64,000 bases of DNA from Acididesulfobacillus acetoxydans (GTDB taxonomy: Bacteria > Bacillota > Desulfitobacteriia > Desulfitobacteriales > Desulfitobacteriaceae), in the NCBI RefSeq assembly GCF_900016645.1, contig NZ_CDGJ01000082.1, one strand, 5' to 3'. Position numbers and translations under genes: made by a program. Below the pieces are notes generated by a model that was not told where the DNA came from, did not search any database, and saw only the letters and a list, made by a program, of their open reading frames with translations. Below, in pieces: positions 32,880-41,900 of this stretch (position 1 is the first letter of the stretch; each line of letters begins with the position of its first letter).

Positions 32880-33817
32880 AAAACAGGCACCTGGTTTTCA
32901 CCGGCCTGGTCCTGCTGATCGCCCTTCTCCTGCCTCTCCTTACAAACGACTATATTATCCAAGTCGGCACGGAGATTGCCATGTATGCCGCGTTGGCAGC
33001 CGGATGGAACTTAATCGGGGGCATAACGGGTTATCCTTCTTTCGGAAACGTAACTTTTTTCGGACTCGGTGCCATACTGGCCGGCGCTTTCAGCGTCAAC
33101 TGGCATTGGCAATATGGGCTGGCCGGAATAGTCGCTGTCCTCATAGCCGGAGCCTTTGGCTTTCTTCTGGGCTTACCCATCCTGCGCCTCAAAGGGCACT
33201 ATTTTTCCATCGCCACCCTAGCCTTAGCCCAAGCCACTCTGGCCGTCGTAACCAACGTACAATTCCTGGGCGGCGGCCGGGGCACTTCCTTACCCTTGAT
33301 TGGTTCCCCCTTGATTTTTTACTACATCATGTTCGGCATTGCCGCCTTATCCGCGCTAGTCACTTATCTCATTGTCCATTCCCAATATGGCAATACCCTC
33401 CTGGCCATCAAATCCGATGAACAGGCGGCCCAATCCGTCGGAATCAACACGGTACTGGCCAAAAGCACGGCGTTTGCTCTTTCCGCTTTGCTGGGAGCCA
33501 TGGTCGGAGTGGTCTATGCGATTTGGCAAAGTTACATCGATCCCCCGACCGTATTTGAGCCGGGAATTACCGTACTGATGCTGGTCATGACCCTGATCGG
33601 AGGAGCCGGAACGGTGGCCGGACCCATTTTGGGCGCCGTGATTATCGGGCTTTTGACTCAGTTGGCCATGGCGTTTTCGCAAAACGCCTCTTCCCTCATC
33701 CTGGGCTTGGGAATCATCGTGGTTGTACTCTTCTTGCCCCAGGGCATTTTAGGCCGTCAACGTTCCGGGAAAGGAGGGAAGCGCAAGGGCAAGCATTCCT
33801 TCTCTTTGCGCGGGTAA
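32876..33817 (+). CDS. ABC transporter permease, LivM type
   Basis: A 313-residue permease with eight or more membrane segments; AAGWNLIGGITGYPSFGN and the loop AIKSDEQAAQSVGINTVLAK are typical of LivM. The C-terminus is basic. Translation is coupled to the LivH gene by a 4-bp overlap; the LivG gene follows after 2 bp. Confidence 0.93.
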   Translation: MKNRHLVFTGLVLLIALLLPLLTNDYIIQVGTEIAMYAALAAGWNLIGGITGYPSFGNVTFFGLGAILAGAFSVNWHWQYGLAGIVAVLIAGAFGFLLGLPILRLKGHYFSIATLALAQATLAVVTNVQFLGGGRGTSLPLIGSPLIFYYIMFGIAALSALVTYLIVHSQYGNTLLAIKSDEQAAQSVGINTVLAKSTAFALSALLGAMVGVVYAIWQSYIDPPTVFEPGITVLMLVMTLIGGAGTVAGPILGAVIIGLLTQLAMAFSQNASSLILGLGIIVVVLFLPQGILGRQRSGKGGKRKGKHSFSLRG

Positions 33818-33819
33818 AA

Positions 33820-34593
33820 ATGTCCATTTTGCAAATCAAAAACTTGAGCAAGGATTTTGGCGGCCTTCGTGTCCTGGAAAACATCAGTTTTTCCCTTGAC
33901 GAAGGCAGCGTGGTCGGCTTGATCGGTCCCAACGGGGCCGGCAAGAGTACTCTGGTCAATCTGATTGGGGGCGGGGATCAGCCCACCCGGGGAGAGATCT
34001 ATTTTGGGTCCCGGCGCCTCAATGGCTTACCTGCCTGGCGGATCGCACGTCTGGGTTTAGCCCGCACCTTTCAAATCACCCGTATTTTCTCTGATCTAAC
34101 CCTCGATGACAACGTACGGCTCGCGGCTTGGACCAACGGTTGGCGCGGAAAAAACCTGGAAACGGAAGTGGCAAGACTGATCGCCTTAACCGAACTCAGT
34201 GACAAAACCGGCGTCCTGGGCCGCGACCTGACACTCTCTGATCAGAAGCGTCTGCAGCTGGCCCGGGCCTTAGCCTTGAAACCCAAGCTGCTTTTGTTGG
34301 ACGAGGTCATGGCCGGTCTGAATCCTTCGGAATTGGACAGAGCCATTCAACTCCTTGCTAAGCTTAGAAACGAAGGTATCACGATGCTTGTGATCGAACA
34401 CCTCATGCGCGTGATCATGAGCATTTCTGACCGAGTGCTGGTGTTACACCAAGGAACCCTCATCGCCGACGGACCTCCGGCGGAAATAGTCGCTTCCAGC
34501 CAAGTTCAGGAAGCTTACCTTGGCCGGCGTTATGTCAAAAACCGCGGCGGCTTCCAACCTGACGAACCCAGTGAAGTAAAGGAGGGAACTTAG
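33820..34593 (+). CDS. ABC transporter ATPase, LivG type
   Basis: A 257-residue ATPase: Walker A GPNGAGKST near residue 39, GLARTFQ Q-loop, Walker B LLLLDEVMAGL near 165, switch His in VIEHLM. The signature motif is LTLSDQKRLQLARAL where LSYGQQ-type sequences are usual, so the ABC signature is atypical (LSDQK). It ends one base before the GTG of the LivF gene. Confidence 0.93.
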   Translation: MSILQIKNLSKDFGGLRVLENISFSLDEGSVVGLIGPNGAGKSTLVNLIGGGDQPTRGEIYFGSRRLNGLPAWRIARLGLARTFQITRIFSDLTLDDNVRLAAWTNGWRGKNLETEVARLIALTELSDKTGVLGRDLTLSDQKRLQLARALALKPKLLLLDEVMAGLNPSELDRAIQLLAKLRNEGITMLVIEHLMRVIMSISDRVLVLHQGTLIADGPPAEIVASSQVQEAYLGRRYVKNRGGFQPDEPSEVKEGT

Positions 34594-35298
34594 GTGTTAG
34601 CCATCAAAGATTTAAGCGTCGGTTACGGTGATACAAAAGTCCTCTGGGACATCAACCTGGAGATTGCGCCGGGAGAAATCGTTGCCTTAATCGGCGTCAA
34701 TGGCGCAGGAAAGACAACTCTCTTGAAGACACTGATGGGCTTATTGCCTCCTTGGACCGGCAGCATCCGTTATCGCGGTCAGGAACTTTCCAGACTGGAC
34801 ACGCACAGAATTGTCAAACTGGGGATCAACCTCACCCCCCAAGGCCGCCTTCTCTTCACCGGGATGAGCGTGGAAGAAAACCTACTCATGGGCGCTTACC
34901 TGCGACGTGATTCTGAGGTTAAACACGACCTGAAACACATCTACGATCTATTTCCGCGTCTGAGCGAGCGCAAACGGCAAAGGGCCGGAACTCTCAGCGG
35001 TGGGGAACAACAAATGTGTGCCTTGGGACGCTCCCTCATGTCCCGGCCTTCCCTCCTTTTGTTGGATGAAATGAGCTTGGGCTTAGCTCCCATCGTGGTC
35101 GAGATGCTCTTGGATTTGGTCGTGGAAATTCGCGGGCAAGGCACCACAGTTCTTCTCGTAGAACAGGATATCGAGGAAGCTCTGCTGCGGGCGGATCGGG
35201 GATACGTCCTCGAGGGGGGCCGCATGGAAATGTCCGGGCCGTCCCCGGACCTCCTGTCCAATGCAAGCTTACGCGTCGCCTACTTGGGGCTCGCTTAG
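34594..35298 (+). CDS. ABC transporter ATPase, LivF type
   Basis: A 234-residue ATPase with Walker A GVNGAGKTT, TPQGRLLF Q-loop, signature LSGGEQQM, Walker B LLLLDEMSLGL and switch His replaced by Gln as is common in LivF (VEQDI). It starts with GTG directly after the LivG stop, behind AAGGAGGGAAC. Its stop overlaps the stop of the convergent TRAP-type receptor gene by 4 bp. Confidence 0.93.
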   Translation: MLAIKDLSVGYGDTKVLWDINLEIAPGEIVALIGVNGAGKTTLLKTLMGLLPPWTGSIRYRGQELSRLDTHRIVKLGINLTPQGRLLFTGMSVEENLLMGAYLRRDSEVKHDLKHIYDLFPRLSERKRQRAGTLSGGEQQMCALGRSLMSRPSLLLLDEMSLGLAPIVVEMLLDLVVEIRGQGTTVLLVEQDIEEALLRADRGYVLEGGRMEMSGPSPDLLSNASLRVAYLGLA

Positions 35299-36326
35299 GG
35301 TGCGCCAGGCTGAACACTCCGGACGAGACTCCGGCCTATTTCCTCGCTCAAATGCTCATAGGCCGGCCTGAAAGCCTTTTGCAGAGCTTCCTTTTCGGCT
35401 GGAGTCAAGTGTTGAATTTTCACCTTGCCCTGTTTGTCCATGACTTTTAATTGCTCTTCGTTTACCTTTTTAGCCTCGGCCCGCTCCCAGACGGTCACTT
35501 CCGCCAGGGTATCCCGCAATACTTTTTGAACCCAAGCCGGCAAACTGTTCCAGAAGTCGACATTCGTCAAAACCACATAGCCCAGATAACCATGGTCACT
35601 TAAGGTCAAGTATTTTTGCGACCGATCAAAGCGCTGCGTATAGATGTTGGAAATTGTATTCTCTTCGCCGTCGACCATGCCTGTGGCCAAGGCCTGTCCC
35701 ACATCGTTAAACGGCATGGGATAAGCCGACGCCCCGACAGCAGCGAACTGATCCACCAAAACCTGCGAAGGCATCACCCGGAATCTCAGTCCTTGAAAAT
35801 CCCGGGGCCGGACCAGCGGACGCTTGTTATTCGTAAATTCCTTAAACCCATTGTCCCACATAGCCAAACCCAGCATCTTCCGAGTCTGCAATTGGGCCAG
35901 TAATTTCTTTCCCACCGGACCCTCCATCAGTTGATGGATGTAAGTCAAATTCGGAAAGGCGTAAGGCAGATCCAACAGCTGCCAATCCGGAAACATGCCT
36001 GAGAGTTTCGATGTTGCGGGAGCCAGCATCTGCACTGCTCCTCTGTTCAGGGCGTCAAATTCCTCCCCGTCTTTATACAACGTCGAATTGGGAAAGACCT
36101 GGACCTCCACATACCCTCCGGTCCTCTGCCGCACCAAATCGGCAAAGCGCGTGGCCGCTAATCCTTTCGGCGAGTCCGCTGCCGTAACATGGGAAAACTT
36201 AATGACAATTTCCTCATTCTTGGCCACCTGCTGATGGTCAACCACACGTGCTGAACAACCGGAGAGAGCCAAAATAATTACGGTCAAAAAAATGACTGTC
36301 AGAGTGAGGATCCCTGTCTTGCGCAC
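35295..36326 (-). CDS. TRAP-type solute receptor, likely DctB-like co-sensor
   Basis: A 343-residue lipoprotein (lipobox LALSGCS) of the DctP family: IKFSHVTAADSPKG at the N-terminus, PNSTLYKDG near 85, and the conserved segment LRFRVMPSQVLVDQFAAVGA with the carboxylate-binding Arg near 180. It starts with GTG 36326 behind GGAGAGGG. No TRAP permease genes (DctQ, DctM) are nearby; instead the gene follows a two-component system, like dctB with dctS and dctR in Bacillus subtilis, where the receptor helps sensing of C4-dicarboxylates. That role is inferred. Confidence 0.88.
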   Translation of the reverse strand: MRKTGILTLTVIFLTVIILALSGCSARVVDHQQVAKNEEIVIKFSHVTAADSPKGLAATRFADLVRQRTGGYVEVQVFPNSTLYKDGEEFDALNRGAVQMLAPATSKLSGMFPDWQLLDLPYAFPNLTYIHQLMEGPVGKKLLAQLQTRKMLGLAMWDNGFKEFTNNKRPLVRPRDFQGLRFRVMPSQVLVDQFAAVGASAYPMPFNDVGQALATGMVDGEENTISNIYTQRFDRSQKYLTLSDHGYLGYVVLTNVDFWNSLPAWVQKVLRDTLAEVTVWERAEAKKVNEEQLKVMDKQGKVKIQHLTPAEKEALQKAFRPAYEHLSEEIGRSLVRSVQPGAP

Positions 36327-36346
36327 GTTACCGCCCTCTCCAATTT

Positions 36347-36400
36347 GCCGGCTCAAACATCCTGCTCATTTCCGCCGGCTCAAACGTCATGCTCATTGTA
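36347..36400. repeat. Two 27-bp direct repeats upstream of the receptor gene
   Basis: The block GCCGGCTCAAAC, three or four bases, TGCTCATT occurs at 36347 and 36374, with 22 of the first 24 positions equal. The repeats lie just upstream of the receptor ribosome site, in the 175-bp gap after the response-regulator gene, and are candidate binding sites for that regulator. Confidence 0.6.
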
Positions 36401-36501
36401 GTGCATCCCCGGGGTCTAAGACAACGATTTGGCTATTTTGATTCTTTTGGTCTTTTCGGTCATAAGGGATGGCATAACTTCCTTTTTGTTTCAGCTCTGT
36501 T

Positions 36502-37203
36502 TCAGCGAAAAGAAGAGGTTAGCCGGTATTTGTTCAACGGCCGGCCGACCGTGCCGTAGCGGGTCTCCATCCGTACTTTGCCATCCTTCTCCAGATACTC
36601 CAGATAACGCCGGGCCGTAACCCGGGCCAACCCTATTCCTTCCGCGACTTCTTCAGCCGAGAGTTCCTTCTTCCCCTCCGCCAGAAAATCGAGTATTTGA
36701 CGCAGCGTAATATTCCTTAGGCCTTTGGGCAAAATACCTTCCTCCTGCCAGCCGAGTTCATCCACGTTGTTCCGGTACCACAGGCGGTCCAAATCTCCCT
36801 GATCCAGTGCTGAGCGGGAAGACATCTTTTCCGTATATTCGCGATATCCGCTGAGAGCATGGGCAATCCGTTGAAACTTAAATGGCTTAATAATGTAATC
36901 CATCACACCCAAACGCCGGAATTCCTGAATAGTTCCGACGTCGTGAGCCGCCGTGAGCATGATGACGTCAGTTGGGAGTCCGTCTTGGCGGATGCTTTTG
37001 AGCACGTGCAGGCCGTCGAGGTCCGGCAAATAAATGTCGAGAACGGCGAGGCGCGGGCGCAGGAACTTGAGCACTTCCACAGCTTCTTGGCCGGAGCGGG
37101 CCCTGCCGACGATTTTGAAACCGCCCACCCTGGTGACAAATTCTTCGTTGACTGCCATCACCATCGGATCATCTTCCACCAGAACTAAGTCGATTTCTTT
37201 CAT
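36502..37203 (-). CDS. CitB/DcuR-family response regulator
   Basis: A 233-residue protein: receiver domain 1-125 (acidic VEDDP, phospho-acceptor Asp in LAVLDIYLPD, Lys in IIKPF) and a C-terminal helix-turn-helix (LSAEEVAEGIGLARVTARRY). This family controls uptake of citrate, malate or fumarate. The gene follows the sensor kinase after 9 bp and precedes the receptor gene, whose upstream repeats may be its target. Confidence 0.92.
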   Translation of the reverse strand: MKEIDLVLVEDDPMVMAVNEEFVTRVGGFKIVGRARSGQEAVEVLKFLRPRLAVLDIYLPDLDGLHVLKSIRQDGLPTDVIMLTAAHDVGTIQEFRRLGVMDYIIKPFKFQRIAHALSGYREYTEKMSSRSALDQGDLDRLWYRNNVDELGWQEEGILPKGLRNITLRQILDFLAEGKKELSAEEVAEGIGLARVTARRYLEYLEKDGKVRMETRYGTVGRPLNKYRLTSSFR

Positions 37204-37212
37204 GATCCAACC

Positions 37213-38814
37213 TCACCCCCGTATTTCGCTATGCCCCGGAGACACGCCGATGGGAATCCTGACTGAGAATTTCGTCCCCCAATTTCCGCTTTCTACCTCC
37301 ACCTGACCCCCTTGACTTTCGAGCGTATGTTTGACCAAAGCTAAACCAACCCCGCGGCCACTGCCCTTTCGACTAAACCCCCAAGCAAAGATTTGCTCTA
37401 GATCCGCTGGCTCAATTCCGGGGCCGGTGTCTTCCACAGATAGGGCAAGTTCCTCTGCACTCTGTTTTATAAGGCAATGAACTTCACAGAGCGTACGCCC
37501 ACTCACGGCCTCCAGGGCATTTTCCAGAAGATTGCCCAGAATGACGACTAAACCGCTTCTCTCTAACTGGGGAAGCTCTCCTACGTTTGACTCCGGGTCC
37601 AAAATTAACTTCGCTCTCAATTCTTTGGCCCGGTTGTATTTTCCCAGCAAAAGGCCGGCCAAAGCAGGATTACGAATCCTCCGGCTGAGAAAGCGGGTGA
37701 TCCCCTCTTGTTCCTCTGTGGTGGAAAAGATATAATCCACCGCCTTTTCATACTTTTGCAGCTGAATGAGTCCGGCAATGGTGTGGAGTTTATTCAGGGA
37801 TTCATGGTTTTGAGCCCGCAGAGCTTCGATAAAAGTCTTAACACCTGTCAACTCTTCGGCAAGTTTATGAACCTCCGTCTTATCCTGAAACGTGATGGCC
37901 GCTCCCACCACCTTGTCATCAACTCTAATCGGCAGAAAATTGGCGAGGACCACATTCTGATTCAAAGTGAGTTCCTGATTGAACTGACCTTCTCCGTTCA
38001 AGACGGTCTCTTTCAGACCGGGAACCGCTACAACCGCGTCAATAGGCCTACCGGTGCTGTCCGGGAGAGCACCGGTCATACGCTGAGCCTCCTGGTTGAG
38101 GATGGTAATGCAACCTTCTTTATCAATGGCGATAACTCCCTCAGCCATAGACTGCAACACGGCCACCCGTTCCTCGAGAATCCTGGCAATTTCAGAAGGT
38201 TCCAGACTAAACATATTTTTCTTAATATTCCGGGCCAAATAAAAGGATCCCACCAAGCCCAAGCCTACCCCGACCAAGAGAGAAGAATAGAGTTGCAAAC
38301 GCAGGGAATGCAAGGCTTCGCTCACTGTGGGCACCAGAATCCCCACCACAACGACTCCCACTTGACGGGTGCCTTGATCCGCCATGACCGGAACAAAAGC
38401 GCGGATAGAAGGCCCCAAAACGCCCACGGCCTGAGACAAATACTCTTGGTGACGCAAGGAAGGCCCCTCATCCCCGTCCGCAAACAAGGTGCCTATGCGA
38501 TCCTGAAGCGGGTGCGAATAGCGTACCCGCTTCATATCGAAAACGACGATGTATTCTACCCCGGTAGCCACTCGAATCCGCTCGGCGATCGGTTGAATGG
38601 CTTTCCAGCCCTCGGGTCGCCCCAAATTGTCCTGAATTTCTTTTAATTCAGCTACTGTACGGGCTATGGCTATCGCCCGCAGGCCGATTTCTTTCCGGGC
38701 CGCCTCAGTGGTGCGCTCCACAATCATTACACCGGCCACCAGGATTGACAGCAAAACCAATCCGAATGACAAGAGGGCAATTTTTGTACGCAATTTAACG
38801 TGTACTCTTTTCAT
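37213..38814 (-). CDS. CitA/DcuS-family sensor histidine kinase
   Basis: A 533-residue membrane kinase: transmembrane helix near 10-30, an extracytoplasmic sensory domain (30-170) with VEYIVVFDMKRVRYSHP, a second helix near 175-195, PAS domain (215-320), then the SpoB-type dimerisation helix with phospho-acceptor His in RAQNHESLNKLHTI, and the ATPase domain (NLLENA; DTGPGIE; GRGVGLALVK). This domain order is that of DcuS/CitA/DctS carboxylate sensors. It is the first gene of the set; tmk lies just upstream in the same direction. Confidence 0.93.
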   Translation of the reverse strand: MKRVHVKLRTKIALLSFGLVLLSILVAGVMIVERTTEAARKEIGLRAIAIARTVAELKEIQDNLGRPEGWKAIQPIAERIRVATGVEYIVVFDMKRVRYSHPLQDRIGTLFADGDEGPSLRHQEYLSQAVGVLGPSIRAFVPVMADQGTRQVGVVVVGILVPTVSEALHSLRLQLYSSLLVGVGLGLVGSFYLARNIKKNMFSLEPSEIARILEERVAVLQSMAEGVIAIDKEGCITILNQEAQRMTGALPDSTGRPIDAVVAVPGLKETVLNGEGQFNQELTLNQNVVLANFLPIRVDDKVVGAAITFQDKTEVHKLAEELTGVKTFIEALRAQNHESLNKLHTIAGLIQLQKYEKAVDYIFSTTEEQEGITRFLSRRIRNPALAGLLLGKYNRAKELRAKLILDPESNVGELPQLERSGLVVILGNLLENALEAVSGRTLCEVHCLIKQSAEELALSVEDTGPGIEPADLEQIFAWGFSRKGSGRGVGLALVKHTLESQGGQVEVESGNWGTKFSVRIPIGVSPGHSEIRG

Positions 38815-38882
38815 CTTTTCACCCGGATCCTAGTCAAGCCGTTGTCCTCCGGTCGCCCGGGCACTCCGGGCAAAGCGCGCGG

Positions 38883-39506
38883 CTATCCCGCAGGTTTACG
38901 GACAAAGCGGGCGAGTTCCGCCCGAATCGCGGCGGCAACTCTGTCAACCGGTTGGTTCCCGTCGATGATTGCTGCGTTTTCTCCCCGTCCCAAAGCTCGC
39001 TGTGCCAGATCGTCAAAGTTCCGCAATACCTGCTGCAAAGTTGTCTCCTGTTCAAAAAGTTCTTTGCGCAAACGGGACTTTTCGATCCGGCTTAAAGTAA
39101 TTTTCGGGTCCACCCGGATAAAGAGGGTCAGGTCCGGAGCCATGGCTTTTTCATTGACGCTTTCCAGCCATTCCCGGGGCAATTCCAGTCCCTGATAGGC
39201 CAAAGACGACCAAAGATAACGATCGCAGACGACATCGCCGCCCAAGGCTAAAGCCGGTCGGATTTGCTGGGCCAGGTGATCCAGACGATCGGCGGCAAAT
39301 AACAGCGCCAACTCCGCTCCCCCCAAACCCCCGAGCCTTTTGCTCAATGCTTGACGAATCAAAGAACCCACCGGCCCGTCTGACGGCTCTTTGGTCACGA
39401 GCACAGCACGCCGGTTGAACTTCTCAAGCCAGCGGGCAGTCAGTGCGGCTTGGGTCGTGAGACCCGAACCGTCAATCCCCTCCAGCACTATAAAATGTCC
39501 CCGCAT
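38883..39506 (-). CDS. tmk: Thymidylate kinase
   Basis: A 207-residue kinase that makes dTDP from dTMP. The family's DR motif (VVCDRYLWSSLAYQG near 92) and the P-loop region LEGIDGSGLTTQA are present, but the P-loop lysine of GKTTQ is Leu. The start ATG 39506 has GGGGTGG upstream. It stands alone between spo0A and the sensor kinase. Most Clostridia keep tmk near dnaX/holB, so a second, canonical tmk elsewhere in the genome is possible. Confidence 0.82.
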   Translation of the reverse strand: MRGHFIVLEGIDGSGLTTQAALTARWLEKFNRRAVLVTKEPSDGPVGSLIRQALSKRLGGLGGAELALLFAADRLDHLAQQIRPALALGGDVVCDRYLWSSLAYQGLELPREWLESVNEKAMAPDLTLFIRVDPKITLSRIEKSRLRKELFEQETTLQQVLRNFDDLAQRALGRGENAAIIDGNQPVDRVAAAIRAELARFVRKPAG

Positions 39507-39680
39507 CTGTCCACCCCTTGCTTTAAATGTCATACCGTTATCTTCTCCCTTAAAACCCCGATTTCCTCCCTCGCCGCAAATTCTTGGTCCAATTTCTCCC
39601 CATAAATTTGAAGGACGAGTTTCAGGAACCCGCCCCTCTTTCTCCGGTCTCAGCCGCTTTCTTAAACCTCTCTTCGCGGT

Positions 39681-39860
39681 TCATCTTCATCTGTCTTCAT
39701 CTATCTTCACCTATCTTCATCTATCTTCACCTATCTTCGTCTATCTTCATCTATCTTCGTCTATCCTCATCTATCTTCGTCTATCCTCATCTATCTTCGT
39801 CTATCCTCATCTATCTTCGTCTATCCTCATCTATCTTCGTCTATCCTCATCTATCTTCAA
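39681..39860. repeat. About 18 tandem 10-bp units (CTATCTTCRT), with 20-bp higher order
   Basis: Units of exactly 10 bp run without interruption from 39681 (degenerate) to 39860. The first part alternates CTATCTTCAT and CTATCTTCAC; from 39751 to 39850 the 20-bp pair CTATCTTCGT plus CTATCCTCAT repeats five times exactly. The plus strand is almost pure pyrimidine plus A. It fills the 469-bp gap between spo0A and tmk. Open frames through it are low-complexity and not credible as proteins. Confidence 0.92.
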
Positions 39861-39975
39861 TCTGATATCTTCCTGATATCTTCAATCTGACAATATCCTA
39901 AGGCGACCTGTCCCCGGGGACGGCGCCAAACCTCTCCTACCGCAACTTTGCCACCGCTTTGAAGTCTATGTATCT

Positions 39976-40770
39976 CTAGCTGACCTTGCTCATCACTCGC
40001 AGTTTATCCGCAAGCAAGGCCACAAACTCAGAATTGGTCGGTTTTTGCCTCTCAATATTCATGGAATAACCAAAAATCCTCTTCAAAGTTTCCGTATGCC
40101 CCCGCTCCCACGCTAACTCGATCGCATGGCGGATACCCCGCTCCACTCTGCTGGGGGCGGTGTCGTATTTCTTGGCAATTGCGGGGTAGAGTTCTTTCGT
40201 CACCGCTCCTAAAAGCGAGACATCTTCGACGACCATCAAAATAGCGTCCCGGATGTACTGATACCCTTTGACATGGGCGGGGATGCCTATCTGATGCATC
40301 ATGGACGTTACCTCGGCACCTAAATTCAAAGCACTTCCTACTGAGGTCACCGCCGGGGCCGCCGACGTAAATGAGGCCGAAATCACAGGTGCTTCTTGAG
40401 TTAAAGCCCGGATCCGTTTGCCCAAAATCTCTAAATCGAAAGGTTTCAGGATAAAGTAGTCAACTCCCATCATCATGGCCTGATGTGTCAGTGACTCCTG
40501 GCCAAAAGCTGTCAACATGATGATTTTCGGTCGGCTGGCCATGGCCCTGGCATTGATCCTCTCCAATACTCCCAACCCGTCCAGACTGGGCATCACCAGG
40601 TCAATAATGATCAAGTCCGGGTCGTGTGCTTGAATCATATCCCAAGCCTCTATTCCGTTGTAAGCTAGACCTACAACTTGCAGGTCTTCCTGAGTCTGCA
40701 AATAGCCCTGCAACATCTGGCACAGACTGTGGTTGTCGTCCGCGACAATGATTTTTACTTTCTTACCCAT
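39976..40770 (-). CDS. spo0A: Stage 0 sporulation response regulator Spo0A
   Basis: A 264-residue regulator: receiver domain (IIVADDN; Asp in LIIIDLVMPS; Lys in ILKPFD) and the diagnostic C-terminal DNA-binding domain (IGIPAHVKGYQYIRDAI; ERGIRHAIELAWERG; GYSMNIERQKPTNSEF). It is the master regulator of entry into sporulation and is unique to endospore formers. A 0A box and a TATAAT lie upstream. The usual neighbour spoIVB is not adjacent; a GNAT acetyltransferase lies upstream instead. Confidence 0.98.
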   Translation of the reverse strand: MGKKVKIIVADDNHSLCQMLQGYLQTQEDLQVVGLAYNGIEAWDMIQAHDPDLIIIDLVMPSLDGLGVLERINARAMASRPKIIMLTAFGQESLTHQAMMMGVDYFILKPFDLEILGKRIRALTQEAPVISASFTSAAPAVTSVGSALNLGAEVTSMMHQIGIPAHVKGYQYIRDAILMVVEDVSLLGAVTKELYPAIAKKYDTAPSRVERGIRHAIELAWERGHTETLKRIFGYSMNIERQKPTNSEFVALLADKLRVMSKVS

Positions 40771-40844
40771 TCCGTCATCATCCCGCCTTATGTAATTAAT
40801 TCCGGATTATTCGTGAACATCCCCTGTTCCTCTCCGGTGTTTAC

Positions 40845-40869
40845 ATTATACTTTAGGTCACATGTCGAA
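40845..40869 (-). promoter_or_regulatory. spo0A promoter with an exact 0A box
   Basis: The plus strand carries TGTCGAA (40863-40869), the core 0A-box consensus, 12 bp upstream of a TATAAT (40850-40845, minus strand). The box therefore covers the -35 area, as in autoregulated spo0A promoters. The start codon is about 75 bp further. The remainder of the gap up to 41090 shows nothing clear. Confidence 0.6.
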
Positions 40870-41090
40870 ATCGTAAAAAATAAGTAAGCCTCGGCGGGAC
40901 GGCTGCCGGCACGGGCACGGTAAACACTGGCTTTTATGGTTATTATTGGAAAATACCTTTCGTGTTTTTCTTCCTTGTTTTATCTACTGGGGAAAATAAG
41001 CCGGAATTCTGTGGGATATTCTGGAAACCTGCCGACCGGTCATGGTACCCTGCGCCGGGACCCTGCGCCATCGTACTTCAGTCCACTGCT

Positions 41091-41624
41091 TTATTTCGCA
41101 CTTGCCCAAAGCCTTTGGACAACCACGACATCCTGCCAGCAGCCGAATTTCCAGCCGACCTCCGAATAGCGCCCAACCTCGCGGAACCCATGCTTCCCGG
41201 CCAGAGCCAGGCTGGCGGTATTGCTCCCGGAAATAAGTCCCAGCAAAGTATGATAGCCGAGCCGCCCTGCTTCGTCACAGAGGTGGCACAAAAGCACATG
41301 CCCCAAACCTCTGCCTTGGAATTCCGGGGCCAAATAGAGTGAGAACTCCCCGCTCAACCGGTAGGCCGGCCGGGTGTGAAAGGGAGACAAGCTCCCCCAA
41401 CCGGCTATGTCTGAGCCGGCAGCCAAAACAAACAGAGGGTAGAACTCATCTTGATGTGAGGCAAACCAGTCCAGCGCCTGCTTCGGACCACGGCGCTCAA
41501 GATCAAAGGTTGCTGCGGTGTTTTCCACCGCCCAGTTATAAATAGCATTGAGGCGTGGCAGATCATCTTCCCGAGCCAGGCGAACGATCACCTGCAGGGC
41601 GTTCGCTTCCGTCTTTCCGTTCAT
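41091..41624 (-). CDS. GNAT N-acetyltransferase (phosphinothricin/methionine-sulfoximine type)
   Basis: A 177-residue GNAT protein. The acetyl-CoA loop is QGRGLGHVLL near 112, and the N-terminal IYNWAVENTAATFD is typical of the Pat/MddA subgroup that acetylates phosphinothricin, methionine sulfone or similar amino-acid analogues. A stand-alone gene with its own promoter; real substrate not determinable. Confidence 0.88.
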   Translation of the reverse strand: MNGKTEANALQVIVRLAREDDLPRLNAIYNWAVENTAATFDLERRGPKQALDWFASHQDEFYPLFVLAAGSDIAGWGSLSPFHTRPAYRLSGEFSLYLAPEFQGRGLGHVLLCHLCDEAGRLGYHTLLGLISGSNTASLALAGKHGFREVGRYSEVGWKFGCWQDVVVVQRLWASAK

Positions 41625-41727
41625 GAGTGATAATTTCTCCTCCTTTCGCCGCCGACCGGGGAATTCCCCGAGTCTCGCCGGGGAGTTCCCGGTCTTGGCT
41701 CGTCAGACCTCACTGATAGCTGACAGT

Positions 41728-41756
41728 ATTATAACAGACGGGCGGAGAAAAATCAG
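41728..41756 (-). promoter_or_regulatory. Promoter of the acetyltransferase gene
   Basis: TATAAT (41733-41728, minus strand) with a weak -35 CTGATT 17 bp upstream. It is about 100 bp before the acetyltransferase start. Confidence 0.45.
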
Positions 41757-41900
41757 GCCCCAAACCGGCAGCGCCAACCTGCAGGGAGCCTCCTCCGAAG
41801 CCCGGACCGCAGCCGTCTGCCCCCTTGGCGCCAAATTCGGTCGTTCGTCTTCGATGGCTGCGGAGCTTGGGCTGCAGCCCTGTACCCGCGTATCCGTATA

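Noticed and set aside
39584..39876. Open frames rich in Leu-Ser-Ser-Ile through the 10-bp repeats
   Set aside because: A 10-bp repeat without stops gives open frames automatically; no ribosome site and no fold.
39908..39922. GTCCCCGGGGAC palindrome as terminator of spo0A
   Set aside because: It has no loop and no T run; left as an unexplained palindrome.
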